Assembly (NCBI RefSeq): GCF_029193815.1
Contig: NZ_JARFVC010000002.1
Coordinates: 240,853-304,852, forward strand
DNA from: Cytobacillus sp. S13-E01
GTDB lineage: Bacteria > Bacillota > Bacilli > Bacillales > Bacillaceae_L
DNA: 64,000 bases
Direction of reading: 5' to 3'
A model generated the notes under the pieces. The model worked only from the letters and a program-made list of their open reading frames with translations, made no database searches and was not told where the DNA came from. Both the position numbers and the translations under genes were made by a program. Shown piece by piece: positions 35,551 through 44,229 of the stretch. The number at the start of each line of letters is the position of its first letter. Positions within the stretch are counted from its first letter, which is position 1.

Positions 35551-36855
35551 ATGAGCGAAGAAAATAGTCTTATTTTAATTACTGATAATGAACCATCTAG
35601 AATGAAAGTCCATGAAATTTTAAAATCTATTTATGGAGATTCATCGATAATTACTAGTTTTTCTGCGGATACTAACCTTTCAAGTATTTTGAAAGACAAA
35701 AATATAATTTTATCCAAAGATGGTATCCATATTGAAAAAACAACGGCTAGTCATCGTGGTGAAAATGATAAGCAATATGAACAAGGCGTGGTAGCAAGGC
35801 ACTCATTTTCTCATATTATAGGTAAACATCCTATTTTAGAGGAAACGAAGATCATCGCTCAAAAGTTAGCAAAAACAAATTTACCTATTTTAATTGAAGG
35901 TGAAACTGGCACAGGGAAAGAGCTGTTTGCACAAGCGATTCACAATGAATCATGGCAAGCCCCGGGCCCATTCAGAACTGTAACCTGTAGTACATTATCT
36001 AAAACCCAATTTGAAAATGATGCGCTTTTCGGTTTAGATGACGTCTCAGCTACTGCTGATGCAAATAATTCACAGACACAAACTTTAATTAAACGAGAAA
36101 CCGGTGGTACGATTTTTTTTGATGAAATTAGTGATTTAAATCTAAGATCACAGGCGCATCTACTTCATTTGCTGCAGGAAATGGCGACAGCTAAAGTCCC
36201 TATCAATCTCAGAGTAATTGCTGCTACCAATAAAGATTTACTAATGCTGATTGATGAAGGGTCATTTAGGGAGGACTTATATTACAGATTAAATGTACTA
36301 TCCTTACGTCTTCCTTCATTACGAGAAATTTCATCGGATATTCCAGGATTGATAGAACATTTTATTTCTAAAAGCGGTAAAACTATCAAAGTAGATAAGG
36401 CAGTTGTTACCAAACTGTCAAAGTATTTGTGGTACGGAAATGTACGTGAGCTTAAAAATACGATTGAATACATGCTAACCGTTTGTGATGGACATTCTAT
36501 CCAACTACATGATATACCCCCTGACAGATTTAAGAAACAAAGCCAAAAGAAAACAAAGGCTCCGGTAGATCGAAAGGAAAAACAAGAGGGTTTAAGTATA
36601 ATGGAGAAGAAAGAACATTATTTTATTCTCGAAACAATCATGGAATGCAATGAAAATGGTGAACCTGCTAGTAGACGTATCATAGCCGATAAAAGTAAAA
36701 AAGGGACTAACCCTTTGACAACTCAACAAATTCGCCATCGACTCGATTTCTTAGAAAAACATGGGTTTGTTACAAAAGGTCGGGGCCGGGCAGGAACCAA
36801 AATTACATCTGAGGGATTGGATTTCTTCCAGTCTTTAGAGACCTATATTATTTAG
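35551..36855 (+). CDS. yplP: YplP, sigma-54-type AAA+ regulator with degenerate loop
   Basis: A 434-residue regulator. The N-terminal 90 residues are unclassified. The AAA+ domain has Walker A GETGTGKE (117-124) and Walker B GGTIFFDEI (185-193). The region between (147-183) lacks the GAFTGA loop that contacts sigma-54 and has instead GLDDVSATADANNSQ. The C-terminus (about 360-434) is not a Fis helix-turn-helix but looks like a winged helix. The start ATG 35551 has AAGGTGGAG upstream, and upstream in-frame codons are rejected. The gene is divergent from ilvA and next to yplQ, as in B. subtilis. Confidence 0.88.
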   Translation: MSEENSLILITDNEPSRMKVHEILKSIYGDSSIITSFSADTNLSSILKDKNIILSKDGIHIEKTTASHRGENDKQYEQGVVARHSFSHIIGKHPILEETKIIAQKLAKTNLPILIEGETGTGKELFAQAIHNESWQAPGPFRTVTCSTLSKTQFENDALFGLDDVSATADANNSQTQTLIKRETGGTIFFDEISDLNLRSQAHLLHLLQEMATAKVPINLRVIAATNKDLLMLIDEGSFREDLYYRLNVLSLRLPSLREISSDIPGLIEHFISKSGKTIKVDKAVVTKLSKYLWYGNVRELKNTIEYMLTVCDGHSIQLHDIPPDRFKKQSQKKTKAPVDRKEKQEGLSIMEKKEHYFILETIMECNENGEPASRRIIADKSKKGTNPLTTQQIRHRLDFLEKHGFVTKGRGRAGTKITSEGLDFFQSLETYII

Positions 36856-36869
36856 CAGGAGGTATTTAA

Positions 36870-37511
36870 ATGCAATACTCAATAAAAGAAGAAATTGCTA
36901 ATGCAATTACCCATGGAATTGGTGCATTACTTAGCATTCCAGCACTCGTTATGTTAATTATCTTTGCTGTTAAATATGGTGATGTATGGCATGTAGTCAG
37001 TTTCACTATCTTTGGAGTTTCAATGCTACTGTTATATTTATTTTCCACCTTAGTACACAGTATTCAACACCCTAAAGCAAAGGATGTTTTTGAAATTCTA
37101 GACCATTCGGCAATTTATTTTCTTATTGCTGGTACCTATACTCCTTTTTTGCTTGTCACTTTACGTGGTTCATTAGGCTGGACATTGTTTGGAATCATCT
37201 GGGGACTGGCAATTTTAGGTGTCATTCTAAAAATATTCTTTGTTAAACGGTTTATAATCTTATCAACGTTGTTTTACATTTTGATGGGGTGGATGATTAT
37301 TATTGCTATAAAGCCACTCTATCAAAGTTTAACGACTGAAGGATTTACGCTTCTTCTAACTGGAGGAATACTTTATACAGTAGGTTCAATTTTTTATGTA
37401 TGGAGAAAAATCCCCTATCATCATGCAATTTGGCATGGATTTGTATTAGCAGGAAGTGCAGCAATGTTCTTCAGTATATTGTTCTACGTGCCAGATGTAC
37501 CTTTTGTCTAA
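36870..37511 (+). CDS. yplQ: hemolysin III/PAQR family membrane protein YplQ
   Basis: A 213-residue seven-helix membrane protein. The family residues are present: ITHGIGA near residue 13, the HSIQHP loop, EILDHSAIYFLIAGTYTPF (about 75-93), and the C-terminal YHHAIWHGFVLAGS with the metal-binding histidines. These homologues of adiponectin receptors may act as membrane hydrolases or fluidity sensors. It follows yplP by 14 bases, with AGGAGG upstream. A terminator follows. Confidence 0.92.
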   Translation: MQYSIKEEIANAITHGIGALLSIPALVMLIIFAVKYGDVWHVVSFTIFGVSMLLLYLFSTLVHSIQHPKAKDVFEILDHSAIYFLIAGTYTPFLLVTLRGSLGWTLFGIIWGLAILGVILKIFFVKRFIILSTLFYILMGWMIIIAIKPLYQSLTTEGFTLLLTGGILYTVGSIFYVWRKIPYHHAIWHGFVLAGSAAMFFSILFYVPDVPFV

Positions 37512-37542
37512 ATTTAAACTTATCTTTAGAAGCAACTTAAGA

Positions 37543-37575
37543 ACCCGTATACCATATTTTGGTTTACGGGTTTTA
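37543..37575 (+). terminator. terminator of yplQ
   Basis: AACCCGTA / TACGGGTT with a loop of about 15 bases, followed by TTTAT. Confidence 0.7.
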
Positions 37576-37590
37576 TTAGCAACTTATCTT

Positions 37591-38079
37591 TCAATTTAAA
37601 TTACGTTCATAAACAACAAAGGAATAAGCATACGGGTTTTTCTCATTTTTTATTCCAGTTTCTTTTGAAACCAATTTCCACTCATTCGTTGAGAACTCTG
37701 GAAAAAACGTATCCCCCGTAAAAGCTTCATCAATCTCTGTGATATATAGACGGTCAGAGAAGGGCAGTATTTCTTTAAAAATTTCAGCACCACCAATTAT
37801 AAATAACTCTTCCGAAGGATTATTCATGGCTATAATCTCTTCAATTGAATGAATAACTTTACAGCCTTCCGCTAGATAATCTGGATTTCGAGTTAATATA
37901 ATGTTTTCTCTACCAGGAAGGACTCGTCCAATTGATTGATGAGTTTTTCTACCCATAATAATCGGGTGTCCCATGGTAATTCTTTTAAAATAGGCCAAAT
38001 CTGCTGGCAAATGCCATGGTAGGTCATTGTCTTTTCCAATCAAACGATTTCGATCCATCGCAACCAACAAAGATATCAT
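37591..38079 (-). CDS. dfrA: dihydrofolate reductase
   Basis: A 162-residue [32 protein letters not shown] holds the folate-binding DxLPW motif, and GRKTHQSIG and FIIGGAEIF are the NADPH motifs. It reduces dihydrofolate made by thymidylate synthase. Its start overlaps the stop of thyA by four bases, so the two are coupled, as in B. subtilis. Confidence 0.96.
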   Translation of the reverse strand: MISLLVAMDRNRLIGKDNDLPWHLPADLAYFKRITMGHPIIMGRKTHQSIGRVLPGRENIILTRNPDYLAEGCKVIHSIEEIIAMNNPSEELFIIGGAEIFKEILPFSDRLYITEIDEAFTGDTFFPEFSTNEWKLVSKETGIKNEKNPYAYSFVVYERNLN

Positions 38080-38870
38080 ACACTCACCTCTCCTTTAATG
38101 TGTGGATGGGCTTCATAATTCATAAGTGTAAAATCTTCAAACGTGAAATCAAAGATAGATTTAATGTTAGGGTTTATTAGCATTTGTGGTAATTCTTTTG
38201 GTTCTCTAGTCAATTGCAGCTTTACTTGCTGAGCATGATTTGAATAAATGTGAACATCCCCAAAACTATGAACAAAATCCCCAACCTCTAAATCACATAC
38301 CTGGGCAATCATCATCGTCAACAAAGCGTAAGAAGCAATATTAAATGGAACACCAAGGAATACATCGGCTGACCTCTGATAAAGCTGACATGATAACTTT
38401 CCATCTGCCACGTAAAATTGGAATAAGCAATGGCAAGGTGGAAGCGCCATATTGTCAACATCGGCAACATTCCAAGCACTTACTATTAGCCGACGTGAAT
38501 CAGGGTTATTTTTAATTTGCTGAATTAAGTTAGAAATTTGATCAATAGTTTCCCCGCCATTAGTTGGCCAAGAACGCCACTGATGCCCGTATACCGGTCC
38601 TAATTCCCCATTCTCATCAGCCCATTCATTCCATATACGAACGCCATTGTCCGTTAAATACTTTATGTTCGTATTGCCACTTAAAAACCATAGCAATTCA
38701 TGAATTATCGATTTTAGATGTAGTTTTTTCGTAGTTACAACAGGAAAACCATCCTGAAGATTAAACCGCATTTGATAACCGAACGAACTAATTGTTCCTG
38801 TCCCTGTTCTATCATGCTTTACCGTACCATTCTCCAGAACATGTTTACAAAGATCTAAGTATTGCTTCAT
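38076..38870 (-). CDS. thyA: thymidylate synthase (ThyA type)
   Basis: A 264-residue classical folate-dependent thymidylate synthase. The catalytic cysteine is in [12 protein letters not shown], with [20 protein letters not shown] before it and the dUMP-binding [19 protein letters not shown] after it. It matches the length of the B. subtilis ThyB enzyme at this locus. AAGGAAGTG precedes ATG 38870. It is followed by dfrA in an operon. Confidence 0.96.
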   Translation of the reverse strand: MKQYLDLCKHVLENGTVKHDRTGTGTISSFGYQMRFNLQDGFPVVTTKKLHLKSIIHELLWFLSGNTNIKYLTDNGVRIWNEWADENGELGPVYGHQWRSWPTNGGETIDQISNLIQQIKNNPDSRRLIVSAWNVADVDNMALPPCHCLFQFYVADGKLSCQLYQRSADVFLGVPFNIASYALLTMMIAQVCDLEVGDFVHSFGDVHIYSNHAQQVKLQLTREPKELPQMLINPNIKSIFDFTFEDFTLMNYEAHPHIKGEVSV

Positions 38871-38922
38871 TAGCGCACTTCCTTTACGTAATTCTAATAA
38901 GATTTAATTATATCAAATCTTA

Positions 38923-39675
38923 CTAACGATGTGTTGCAACATTTATCCCTGTATCCAAATCAGCTTTTTCCAATCTTTCAAATAACTGATAGGTTAATGG
39001 TGCCTTATTTTTTAATTTATCTTTTGTTTTGGGATTCAAATAATACATGACAAAGGTTTCAGCAAAGTATTCCTCTGCGTACTTAGTAAAATAATTTCTT
39101 TTGGAAAATAACTGTCCCGCTTCTTGCCTCCAAATATCCTGAAAAATTGTATCATCTCTTATTAAATTAAAGACATACCGATCAACAGAATGTGCTAGCT
39201 CGTGTAATTCTAAATTAAGTGAACCATGACCCTGACCTATGTTACTATAACCTATTTTTGCAAGAACAATTTTTGAACCACCAATTCCAGGGACTGAATC
39301 CCACGTTTTGAGTTTACTTGTGTAGCCTCTGGGTGTAATTCCTTTCAGATGTATTGTTGATGGCTCATCTGTTAAAGTGCCTGTGAAGAGCTTAATGGTT
39401 ACACCCTGAACAATTAACTCCCGAAGGATGGATGGATGCACAAAACCAAGCCGTCTAATCATATTAAGCGCTTCTGTTTCATTAAAATTCTCTTCTGGCA
39501 GGACAACAATATCTCCAAGTAATTGGTAATTAGATATTTGCTTACTATTCACAAAAAAAGTTATTGAAGAAAAATCCTTAAGCATAATCCCATTTGGTGA
39601 AGCTTGCATGTCTTTTTTGAAGTTCGGAACGAAAACGAGGGCTATTGTTAGTAGGAAGACTAAGGTTTTTTTCAT
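38923..39675 (-). CDS. secreted metalloprotease of the anthrax lethal-factor-like (M34/ATLF) family
   Basis: A 250-residue exported protein. The N-terminal signal MKKTLVFLLTIALVFVPNF has a cut near residue 25. The zinc motif HELAH is at 158-162 in LELHELAHSVDR, and a downstream glutamate Glu206 in YAEEYFAETFVMYY fits the third ligand. These features and the size match the catalytic-domain-only ATLF/Pro-Pro endopeptidase group. It probably cleaves a surface protein. It stands between thyA and ypjP, where B. subtilis has no such gene as I recall, so it may be an insertion. No partner toxin subunit is near. Confidence 0.82.
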   Translation of the reverse strand: MKKTLVFLLTIALVFVPNFKKDMQASPNGIMLKDFSSITFFVNSKQISNYQLLGDIVVLPEENFNETEALNMIRRLGFVHPSILRELIVQGVTIKLFTGTLTDEPSTIHLKGITPRGYTSKLKTWDSVPGIGGSKIVLAKIGYSNIGQGHGSLNLELHELAHSVDRYVFNLIRDDTIFQDIWRQEAGQLFSKRNYFTKYAEEYFAETFVMYYLNPKTKDKLKNKAPLTYQLFERLEKADLDTGINVATHR

Positions 39676-39856
39676 AAGGACCGCTCCTATTTATGTTTGT
39701 AATAATCAATGATGAAATTTATAAAATTAAAATGTAAATATACTAATATTAAAAACTATTTACTATTTAAATAGTATAACAGAATAATAGATTAATGTGA
39801 ATTGCATGAAAAATATAGAAATTCCCCAATCCAAATAATCTATCCTTATATAATAT

Positions 39857-39896
39857 GAAAAAAGAAAGACAGACATAAGTGTCTGTCTTTCTTTTA
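39857..39896. terminator. terminator with long stem
   Basis: AAAGAAAGACAGACA / TGTCTGTCTTTCTTT with a TAAG loop. It has A- and T-tracts on both sides and lies upstream of the metalloprotease gene. The open frame across it (39763-39966) would read through the stem and is rejected. Confidence 0.8.
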
Positions 39897-40154
39897 ATAC
39901 GGTATTTTTAAGCTTAGCCTTACTTGCAATACTCTTATTCTTTATATACCCAAATGTTAGACTCACAACAAAGCAATAAGGTCCCCGCTTCCCAGATAAT
40001 GGTTCACCACTTTTAAATAGATGCTATAAGGACGTTTTTTCTCTAAAGTATCGAACGCTAATCTGTAAACTCAAATGGATACTTTAAAGTAATCACAACG
40101 TTTAGGATACAGTATCCACGTTGCAGCCTACAACGCTCACTCTCGCCTAAGGTT
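39897..40154. other. gene-free stretch with nested palindromes downstream of ypjP
   Basis: No gene was recognised. At 40096-40124 CAACGT / ACGTTG encloses GGATAC-A-GTATCC. A second pair, GATACT and AGTATC, lies about 30 bases apart. The rest is AT-rich. It could be the decayed 3' region of a mobile element or a stable RNA, but nothing supports either. Confidence 0.35.
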
Positions 40155-40745
40155 TTAACTCAACCACTGTGGAGGGGTATTTTTAGCCCAGTATATCTTA
40201 CCTAGTTCGTGATGAGCTTGAAAAGCATCATGGTGGGTGTGGTAATGAAAGTTAAACCAAAACCCTTCCTGCGGTGGGTTGTCACGTCTGACGTGAAAAC
40301 GAATAGTATCTTTTCCACTTGTTTTATCATAGATATGAAAAATTTTCTCACTTATTCCACCAGTAGGTTGTTCAGTTATAACTAAGTTATTTACAGCTTC
40401 ATAAGGATACAATTCAGATATAGATAAAATTACTTCCTCAATACGTGGTAATATAACAGATCTAAACTCATCTTCAATAACAGGTCCAATTTTTTTCCCA
40501 AACTTTTCTAAAGATAATATTTCAGCTTGGTTAATAGCAAAGTCAACAAAATCTGATGTACTATCCTTTTCAAGATTTTCTATAGAAAATCTTTGAGACT
40601 GTGACGAATGTCTTTCAATTAAATCTGGCTTTAATGGTTCGTCTGGCTTTGTCTGCTCCATCGTTAATGCCGAAGGTGGTGTGACTAATCCAAACGTCAT
40701 AATCGTAAAAGTTACTACGAGCGCTTTCCTTAACCATTTTTTCAT
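40155..40745 (-). CDS. ypjP: YpjP family exported protein
   Basis: A 196-residue protein. The N-terminal signal MKKWLRKALVVTFTIMTFGLV is followed by a mature part that ends with the typical WFNFHYHTHHDAFQAHHELG and IYWAKNTPPQWLS. I recognise the YpjP family of bacilli, whose function is unknown. Its histidine cluster (residues 161-175) may bind metal. Located near thyA-dfrA, as in B. subtilis. Confidence 0.88.
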   Translation of the reverse strand: MKKWLRKALVVTFTIMTFGLVTPPSALTMEQTKPDEPLKPDLIERHSSQSQRFSIENLEKDSTSDFVDFAINQAEILSLEKFGKKIGPVIEDEFRSVILPRIEEVILSISELYPYEAVNNLVITEQPTGGISEKIFHIYDKTSGKDTIRFHVRRDNPPQEGFWFNFHYHTHHDAFQAHHELGKIYWAKNTPPQWLS

Positions 40746-41032
40746 GGTATTTCATCCCTTCAAATGCTATGTAAACAAGTGGAATAATTTTAGTAAAAGA
40801 ATCTAGATAAAAAATTATTTATTCTATTTTATCACATTTCCAGAATATTTTTAACAAGTTTCTTTCTAGTAGAAGCAGAAATCTAAAATTTAGCTTTGAA
40901 CCTATTATCCACTATATATACTACGAAATGAAGATAATCTGGTTTTTTTAAATATAGTTTGATAATATGTTCATAAAGTATTCACAATTTGGTAAAATAA
41001 AGATAAACAACTATGATGCGAGGTGAGGGTGG

Positions 41033-41104
41033 ATGGATTGGTTTTTTGCAGTTGCAAGTTTTGTTACGTTAGGATTCTTAGTTTACTTAAATATAGCAGA
41101 TTAA
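41033..41104 (+). CDS. possible 23-residue membrane miniprotein
   Basis: ATG 41033 lies 4-5 bases after GGTGAGGGTGG. It encodes MDWFFAVASFVTLGFLVYLN and three more residues, one hydrophobic helix. A terminator follows at 41175, so a short transcript is plausible. Its length recalls small regulatory or assembly peptides such as KdpF, but the sequence does not match one I know. Between ypjP and it (40746-41032) I see nothing else. Confidence 0.4.
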   Translation: MDWFFAVASFVTLGFLVYLNIAD

Positions 41105-41174
41105 ACCATTTATAAAGTGGCGACTGCCTAGTTGCCCTTACAAGGTAAGCAAGTAGTTCTACACAGATAATGAA

Positions 41175-41208
41175 ATAAAACCCGTAGAAGTTCTACGAGT
41201 TTTTTTCA
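41175..41208. terminator. bidirectional terminator
   Basis: AACCCGTAGAA / TTCTACGAGTTT with A- and T-tracts, between the miniprotein ORF and the small spore gene. Confidence 0.75.
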
Positions 41209-41340
41209 TTATTTTCTTTTTGTTTTTCTTCTAGCTGAATCTTTTGATACATTGTCGTATTCTTTACTTGTAGTCCCTTGACCTTCAACAGATGGTGCAC
41301 TTAATCCTACCTTTGAAGGATCTTTATGACGCTTAGGCAT
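41209..41340 (-). CDS. small acid-soluble-spore-protein-like protein (SspL-like)
   Basis: A 43-residue basic protein starting at ATG 41340 with GGAGGTG upstream. It begins MPKRHKDPSKVGLSAPSVEG and continues with QGTTSKEYDNVSKDSARRK. Size, charge and the pattern G-x-S-x-P-x-V-E-G-x-G recall SspL, a minor spore protein of this region of the B. subtilis map. I am unsure of the exact family. Its terminator is bidirectional. Confidence 0.55.
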   Translation of the reverse strand: MPKRHKDPSKVGLSAPSVEGQGTTSKEYDNVSKDSARRKTKRK

Positions 41341-41417
41341 TCTCTTCACCTCCATAGGTTTACCTTGTCCAATCAAAACCATTATTATAATAGAATTAGC
41401 TCCAACCTAGAAAAGCC

Positions 41418-42203
41418 TCATAAGAGATTTAGTACACCGAAATGAAATTTTGATGTTTTTCTTTTGTTCACTTTAAATCCAAATTTAATAAATCGTTCAC
41501 TTTTCCAATGATCCTTTAAAACAATTCTATTTTTAGCTACCCTCCTTGCCTCTTCTATAATCTCAAAAGATAAATCACGGTAAATAGCCACTTTCTTTAA
41601 AGCCTCTATCCCCTTAGATTCTGCTATATTTTCTTCAAACATAGGATCGAAGTATACTACATCAATGCTGTTAGATGCAGAAGACCTTAAATAATCAAGA
41701 TGCTCTGAATAGATTACTTCTATAGTTTGCATTGCTGCATTTATTTCAGGTATACCTGTGTCCCACGTTTTTAGACCAGTAGCAACCAGATAGGAAAGAT
41801 ATCGATTCCCCTCTATCCCAATAACAGATCCAGTTTGACCTGTAATAAAGCTAGCAACAATACAATCTGAACCTAAACCAATTGTACAGTCAAGAAACGT
41901 CATCCCTTTTTGCAATTTAGTTGCCTCTAAAAAAGGATCATCCTCTCCTCTTATTATCCGTTTTAATCGAAACATAGCAGAATTAGGATGAAAGAATAGG
42001 GGTTCTTTTCCATTTAAAACGTACAATTCCAATCGACTTTTTCCAACTACTAAAACATCATCATTTATTCGGGATTGAAGTTCTGATATTGACGTTTTAT
42101 TTCTAACTATGAAGGTTGATTCAAGATCTTTTGCAATACCTTTGGCCTGCTCTATCATATGCGAATCCGTTCTTCCTGCAGTAGTAACAATCAAGTTTAT
42201 CAC
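41418..42203 (-). CDS. ypiP: YpiP, class I SAM-dependent methyltransferase
   Basis: A 261-residue predicted methyltransferase. The start MINLIVTTAGRTDSHMIEQA is unusual. The SAM-binding motif LDCTIGLGSDCIVASF is at about 103-118, and the catalytic-type motif VVYFDPMF at about 182-189 resembles RsmJ. It may methylate RNA. It matches the B. subtilis position between ypjP and yphP. A structured repeat starts 25 bases upstream of its start codon. Confidence 0.82.
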   Translation of the reverse strand: MINLIVTTAGRTDSHMIEQAKGIAKDLESTFIVRNKTSISELQSRINDDVLVVGKSRLELYVLNGKEPLFFHPNSAMFRLKRIIRGEDDPFLEATKLQKGMTFLDCTIGLGSDCIVASFITGQTGSVIGIEGNRYLSYLVATGLKTWDTGIPEINAAMQTIEVIYSEHLDYLRSSASNSIDVVYFDPMFEENIAESKGIEALKKVAIYRDLSFEIIEEARRVAKNRIVLKDHWKSERFIKFGFKVNKRKTSKFHFGVLNLL

Positions 42204-42227
42204 CTTTTCGTCCTATAAAGATAAAGT

Positions 42228-42446
42228 AAACTTCCCTCAGTGGGGGTTTTCTTTCATCCCCAACTGAGGGTTAGTTGAACTTATCGGGCTTTTACGGGCT
42301 GTTACCCCGTTCATACGAGGACTAATCCTCGTTTAGAGGAAGCGCTCGGACGAACCCGATTCCCCCTCTTGATTTCCCCCACTTAAACTTCTTCGAATTC
42401 GCAAAGATTTGAAGTGGAGGTCTTACTGCCCGTTAATGCGGGGTAA
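42228..42446. mobile_element. 219-base structured element, decayed IS200/IS605-like (long form)
   Basis: The ends are AACTTCCCTCAGTGGGGG and GTCTTACTGCCCGTTAATGC. Inside are a strong hairpin CCCTCAGT / ACTGAGGG (42233-42270), a long pairing ATCGGG / CCCGAT (42283-42361), and a perfect stem CGAGGA / TCCTCG (42316-42331). No transposase gene remains. The multi-stem fold resembles the right end of IS605-type elements, which encodes the guide RNA of TnpB. The mini form at 3540 keeps only both ends. The IS family is my inference. Confidence 0.5.
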
Positions 42447-42481
42447 AAAAGTAAAATGGATGTCAAAGACACCCATTAATG

Positions 42482-42916
42482 TTAACAATATTTATTAAAA
42501 GCTGTTATTACATTTTCCATAATAGCTTCCATTGAATTAGCTTCAATATCATGTCTTGGTATAAAGTGAACAACTTCCTTACCTTTTAATACAGCCATTG
42601 AAGGTGAAGATGGTTCAAAGCCAGCAAAGTATTCTCTCATTTTTGCTGTTGCCTCTTTATCTTGTCCAGCAAATACTGTTATTAAGTTATCAGGTTTTTT
42701 ATCACTTTGCAAAACGGATTGTGTTGCTGCAGGCCTAGCTAATCCTGCTGCACAGCCACAAACTGAGTTGATAACAACAAATGTTGTACCAGTTACTGAC
42801 TCCATATATGCCTCTACTTCTTCACTCGTAGTTAGTTCTTTAAAATCTGCTCGCACAAGTTCTTGTCTCATTGGAATTACCATTTGTCTCATATATTCTT
42901 CATATGCCATCGACAT
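42482..42916 (-). CDS. brxA: bacilliredoxin BrxA/BrxB family (YphP)
   Basis: A 144-residue thioredoxin-like protein. The active-site motif CGC is in VINSVCGCAAGLARPAATQ (about residues 50-68). It removes bacillithiol from S-bacillithiolated proteins. The start ATG 42916 has GGAGGG upstream, giving MSMAYEEYMRQM, the usual N-terminus. An in-frame TTG 15 bases upstream is rejected. It lies in the ypjP-ypiP-yphP order. Confidence 0.93.
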   Translation of the reverse strand: MSMAYEEYMRQMVIPMRQELVRADFKELTTSEEVEAYMESVTGTTFVVINSVCGCAAGLARPAATQSVLQSDKKPDNLITVFAGQDKEATAKMREYFAGFEPSSPSMAVLKGKEVVHFIPRHDIEANSMEAIMENVITAFNKYC

Positions 42917-43129
42917 TAAATATCCCTCCAAAAAATAGAATTACCACTTAGAGCATACTATAAGCTATGTAAAAAAATCAAACAATGAGTAAGTGCATAA
43001 TCCTAGTTTCGTTTGAATAAAGGCATTTTTCTACTAATTTTGCCAAAAAACTCTATCTATCTTACGAAAAATATACTATATTAATAGAGGATTATAAGAT
43101 AGAAAGGGTGAAACTCCATACTTACTCCT

Positions 43130-43981
43130 ATGATAAAACGATACTTTCACCTCTATACATTGATAACAGTCCTGACCTTTTTGTTATTTCTTGGTTCCTA
43201 TGAATTAGGAGGTATCATAAATAACCAATCCACTCTTAAAAACGCAATTGTTTTAACTGTGACCGCACAGGAAAAACGGGTAATACCTAGTGTAAATATA
43301 TTAAAAACAAATCAAACCAGCCCCGCTAAAAAGGCACTAGCTGCTATAACAGAGTCAAATGCCTTAGAAGAAATAAAGAATGTTTATTTAACTTTTGACG
43401 ACGGCCCTACGAAATATACTGAAGAAATACTTGATACATTACTAGAAAACCAGGCAAAGGCAACTTTTTTTCCACTAAAAAATAATATTGATAGATATCC
43501 TCAGATTGTCAAGAGAATCGTTCGTGAAGGAAATGCAATCGGATGTCACGGTGTAACCCATGATGTTACACAATTTTATGCAACCCCAAACACAACCCTT
43601 AATGAAATACTTAGTTGTAATCAAAGCTTATCTGATGTAACTGGGAATACTTCAAAGCTCATTCGCGTCCCCTTTGGAAGCTACCCTTATATGAAAGAAT
43701 CTCATAGGGAGCTTATCAATAACGCTGGATTTATCATGTGGGACTGGAACATAGATAGCGAGGACTGGACTTTAACAAGCGATGACCAAGTGAAAAACAG
43801 TGTGGAAACACAATTAGCACAATTAGCCAAAAAAAACATTACACCTGTCATCCTATTTCATGATAAAAAAGTAACTAGTGAAGCGCTAGAGCTTATTATC
43901 AAGTTATTAGACGATCAGGACTATACATTTTCAACTATTACAGAAGATCTAACTCCCCTACAATTTAGACCAGCAGATTAG
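43130..43981 (+). CDS. polysaccharide deacetylase (NodB domain)
   Basis: A 283-residue membrane-anchored or secreted enzyme. The N-terminal segment LYTLITVLTFLLFLGSYELGG is an uncleaved signal. The NodB domain has TFDDGPT (about 88-94), the metal histidines in CHGVTHDVTQF (about 139-149), and RVPFGSYPY. It removes acetyl groups from peptidoglycan or a similar polymer. No strong ribosome site is visible before the ATG at 43130 (GAAAGGGTG is 25 bases upstream), so the start may be slightly later. The gene is divergent from brxA. Confidence 0.85.
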   Translation: MIKRYFHLYTLITVLTFLLFLGSYELGGIINNQSTLKNAIVLTVTAQEKRVIPSVNILKTNQTSPAKKALAAITESNALEEIKNVYLTFDDGPTKYTEEILDTLLENQAKATFFPLKNNIDRYPQIVKRIVREGNAIGCHGVTHDVTQFYATPNTTLNEILSCNQSLSDVTGNTSKLIRVPFGSYPYMKESHRELINNAGFIMWDWNIDSEDWTLTSDDQVKNSVETQLAQLAKKNITPVILFHDKKVTSEALELIIKLLDDQDYTFSTITEDLTPLQFRPAD

Positions 43982-44008
43982 GAAAAGCGGGGGCGCCAAA
44001 GAGCTTTA

Positions 44009-44070
44009 AAAAGACAAACTATTCATAAGAATAACGGGTTCCCTTTTAGTGCAAAAGGTGAAAAACAGGG
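44009..44070 (+). repeat. about 60-base repeat (family C), left copy
   Basis: AAAAAGACAAACTATTCAT and ATAACGGGTTC followed by GTGAAAAACAG. It is inverted relative to the copy at 44661-44722. The two flank a gene-free segment. Confidence 0.6.
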
Positions 44071-44082
44071 TATATAACTTAC

Positions 44083-44114
44083 AAAAAGGCGTGGCAATTC
44101 GCCATGCTTTTTAT
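44083..44114 (+). terminator. terminator of the deacetylase gene
   Basis: AAAAAGGCGTGGC / GCCATGCTTTTT with a 5-base loop. Confidence 0.75.
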
Positions 44115-44229
44115 ATTTCGTTAAACCTAAATAAAACCCAAAAATTTATAGTGTTTAAGGTTTATAAATAATGTCCTTAAAATCAAGGCTCTGTTATTAT
44201 TCATTGTTGAATTTCGTGTAGGAATAAGA

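Noticed and set aside
39763..39966. Open reading frame of 67 codons on the minus strand
   Set aside because: Reads through a strong bidirectional terminator stem, without a ribosome site.
43981..44008. Another family A repeat copy after the deacetylase gene
   Set aside because: GAAAAGCGGGGGCGCC resembles the left end, but the rest is missing, so it is at best a relic.
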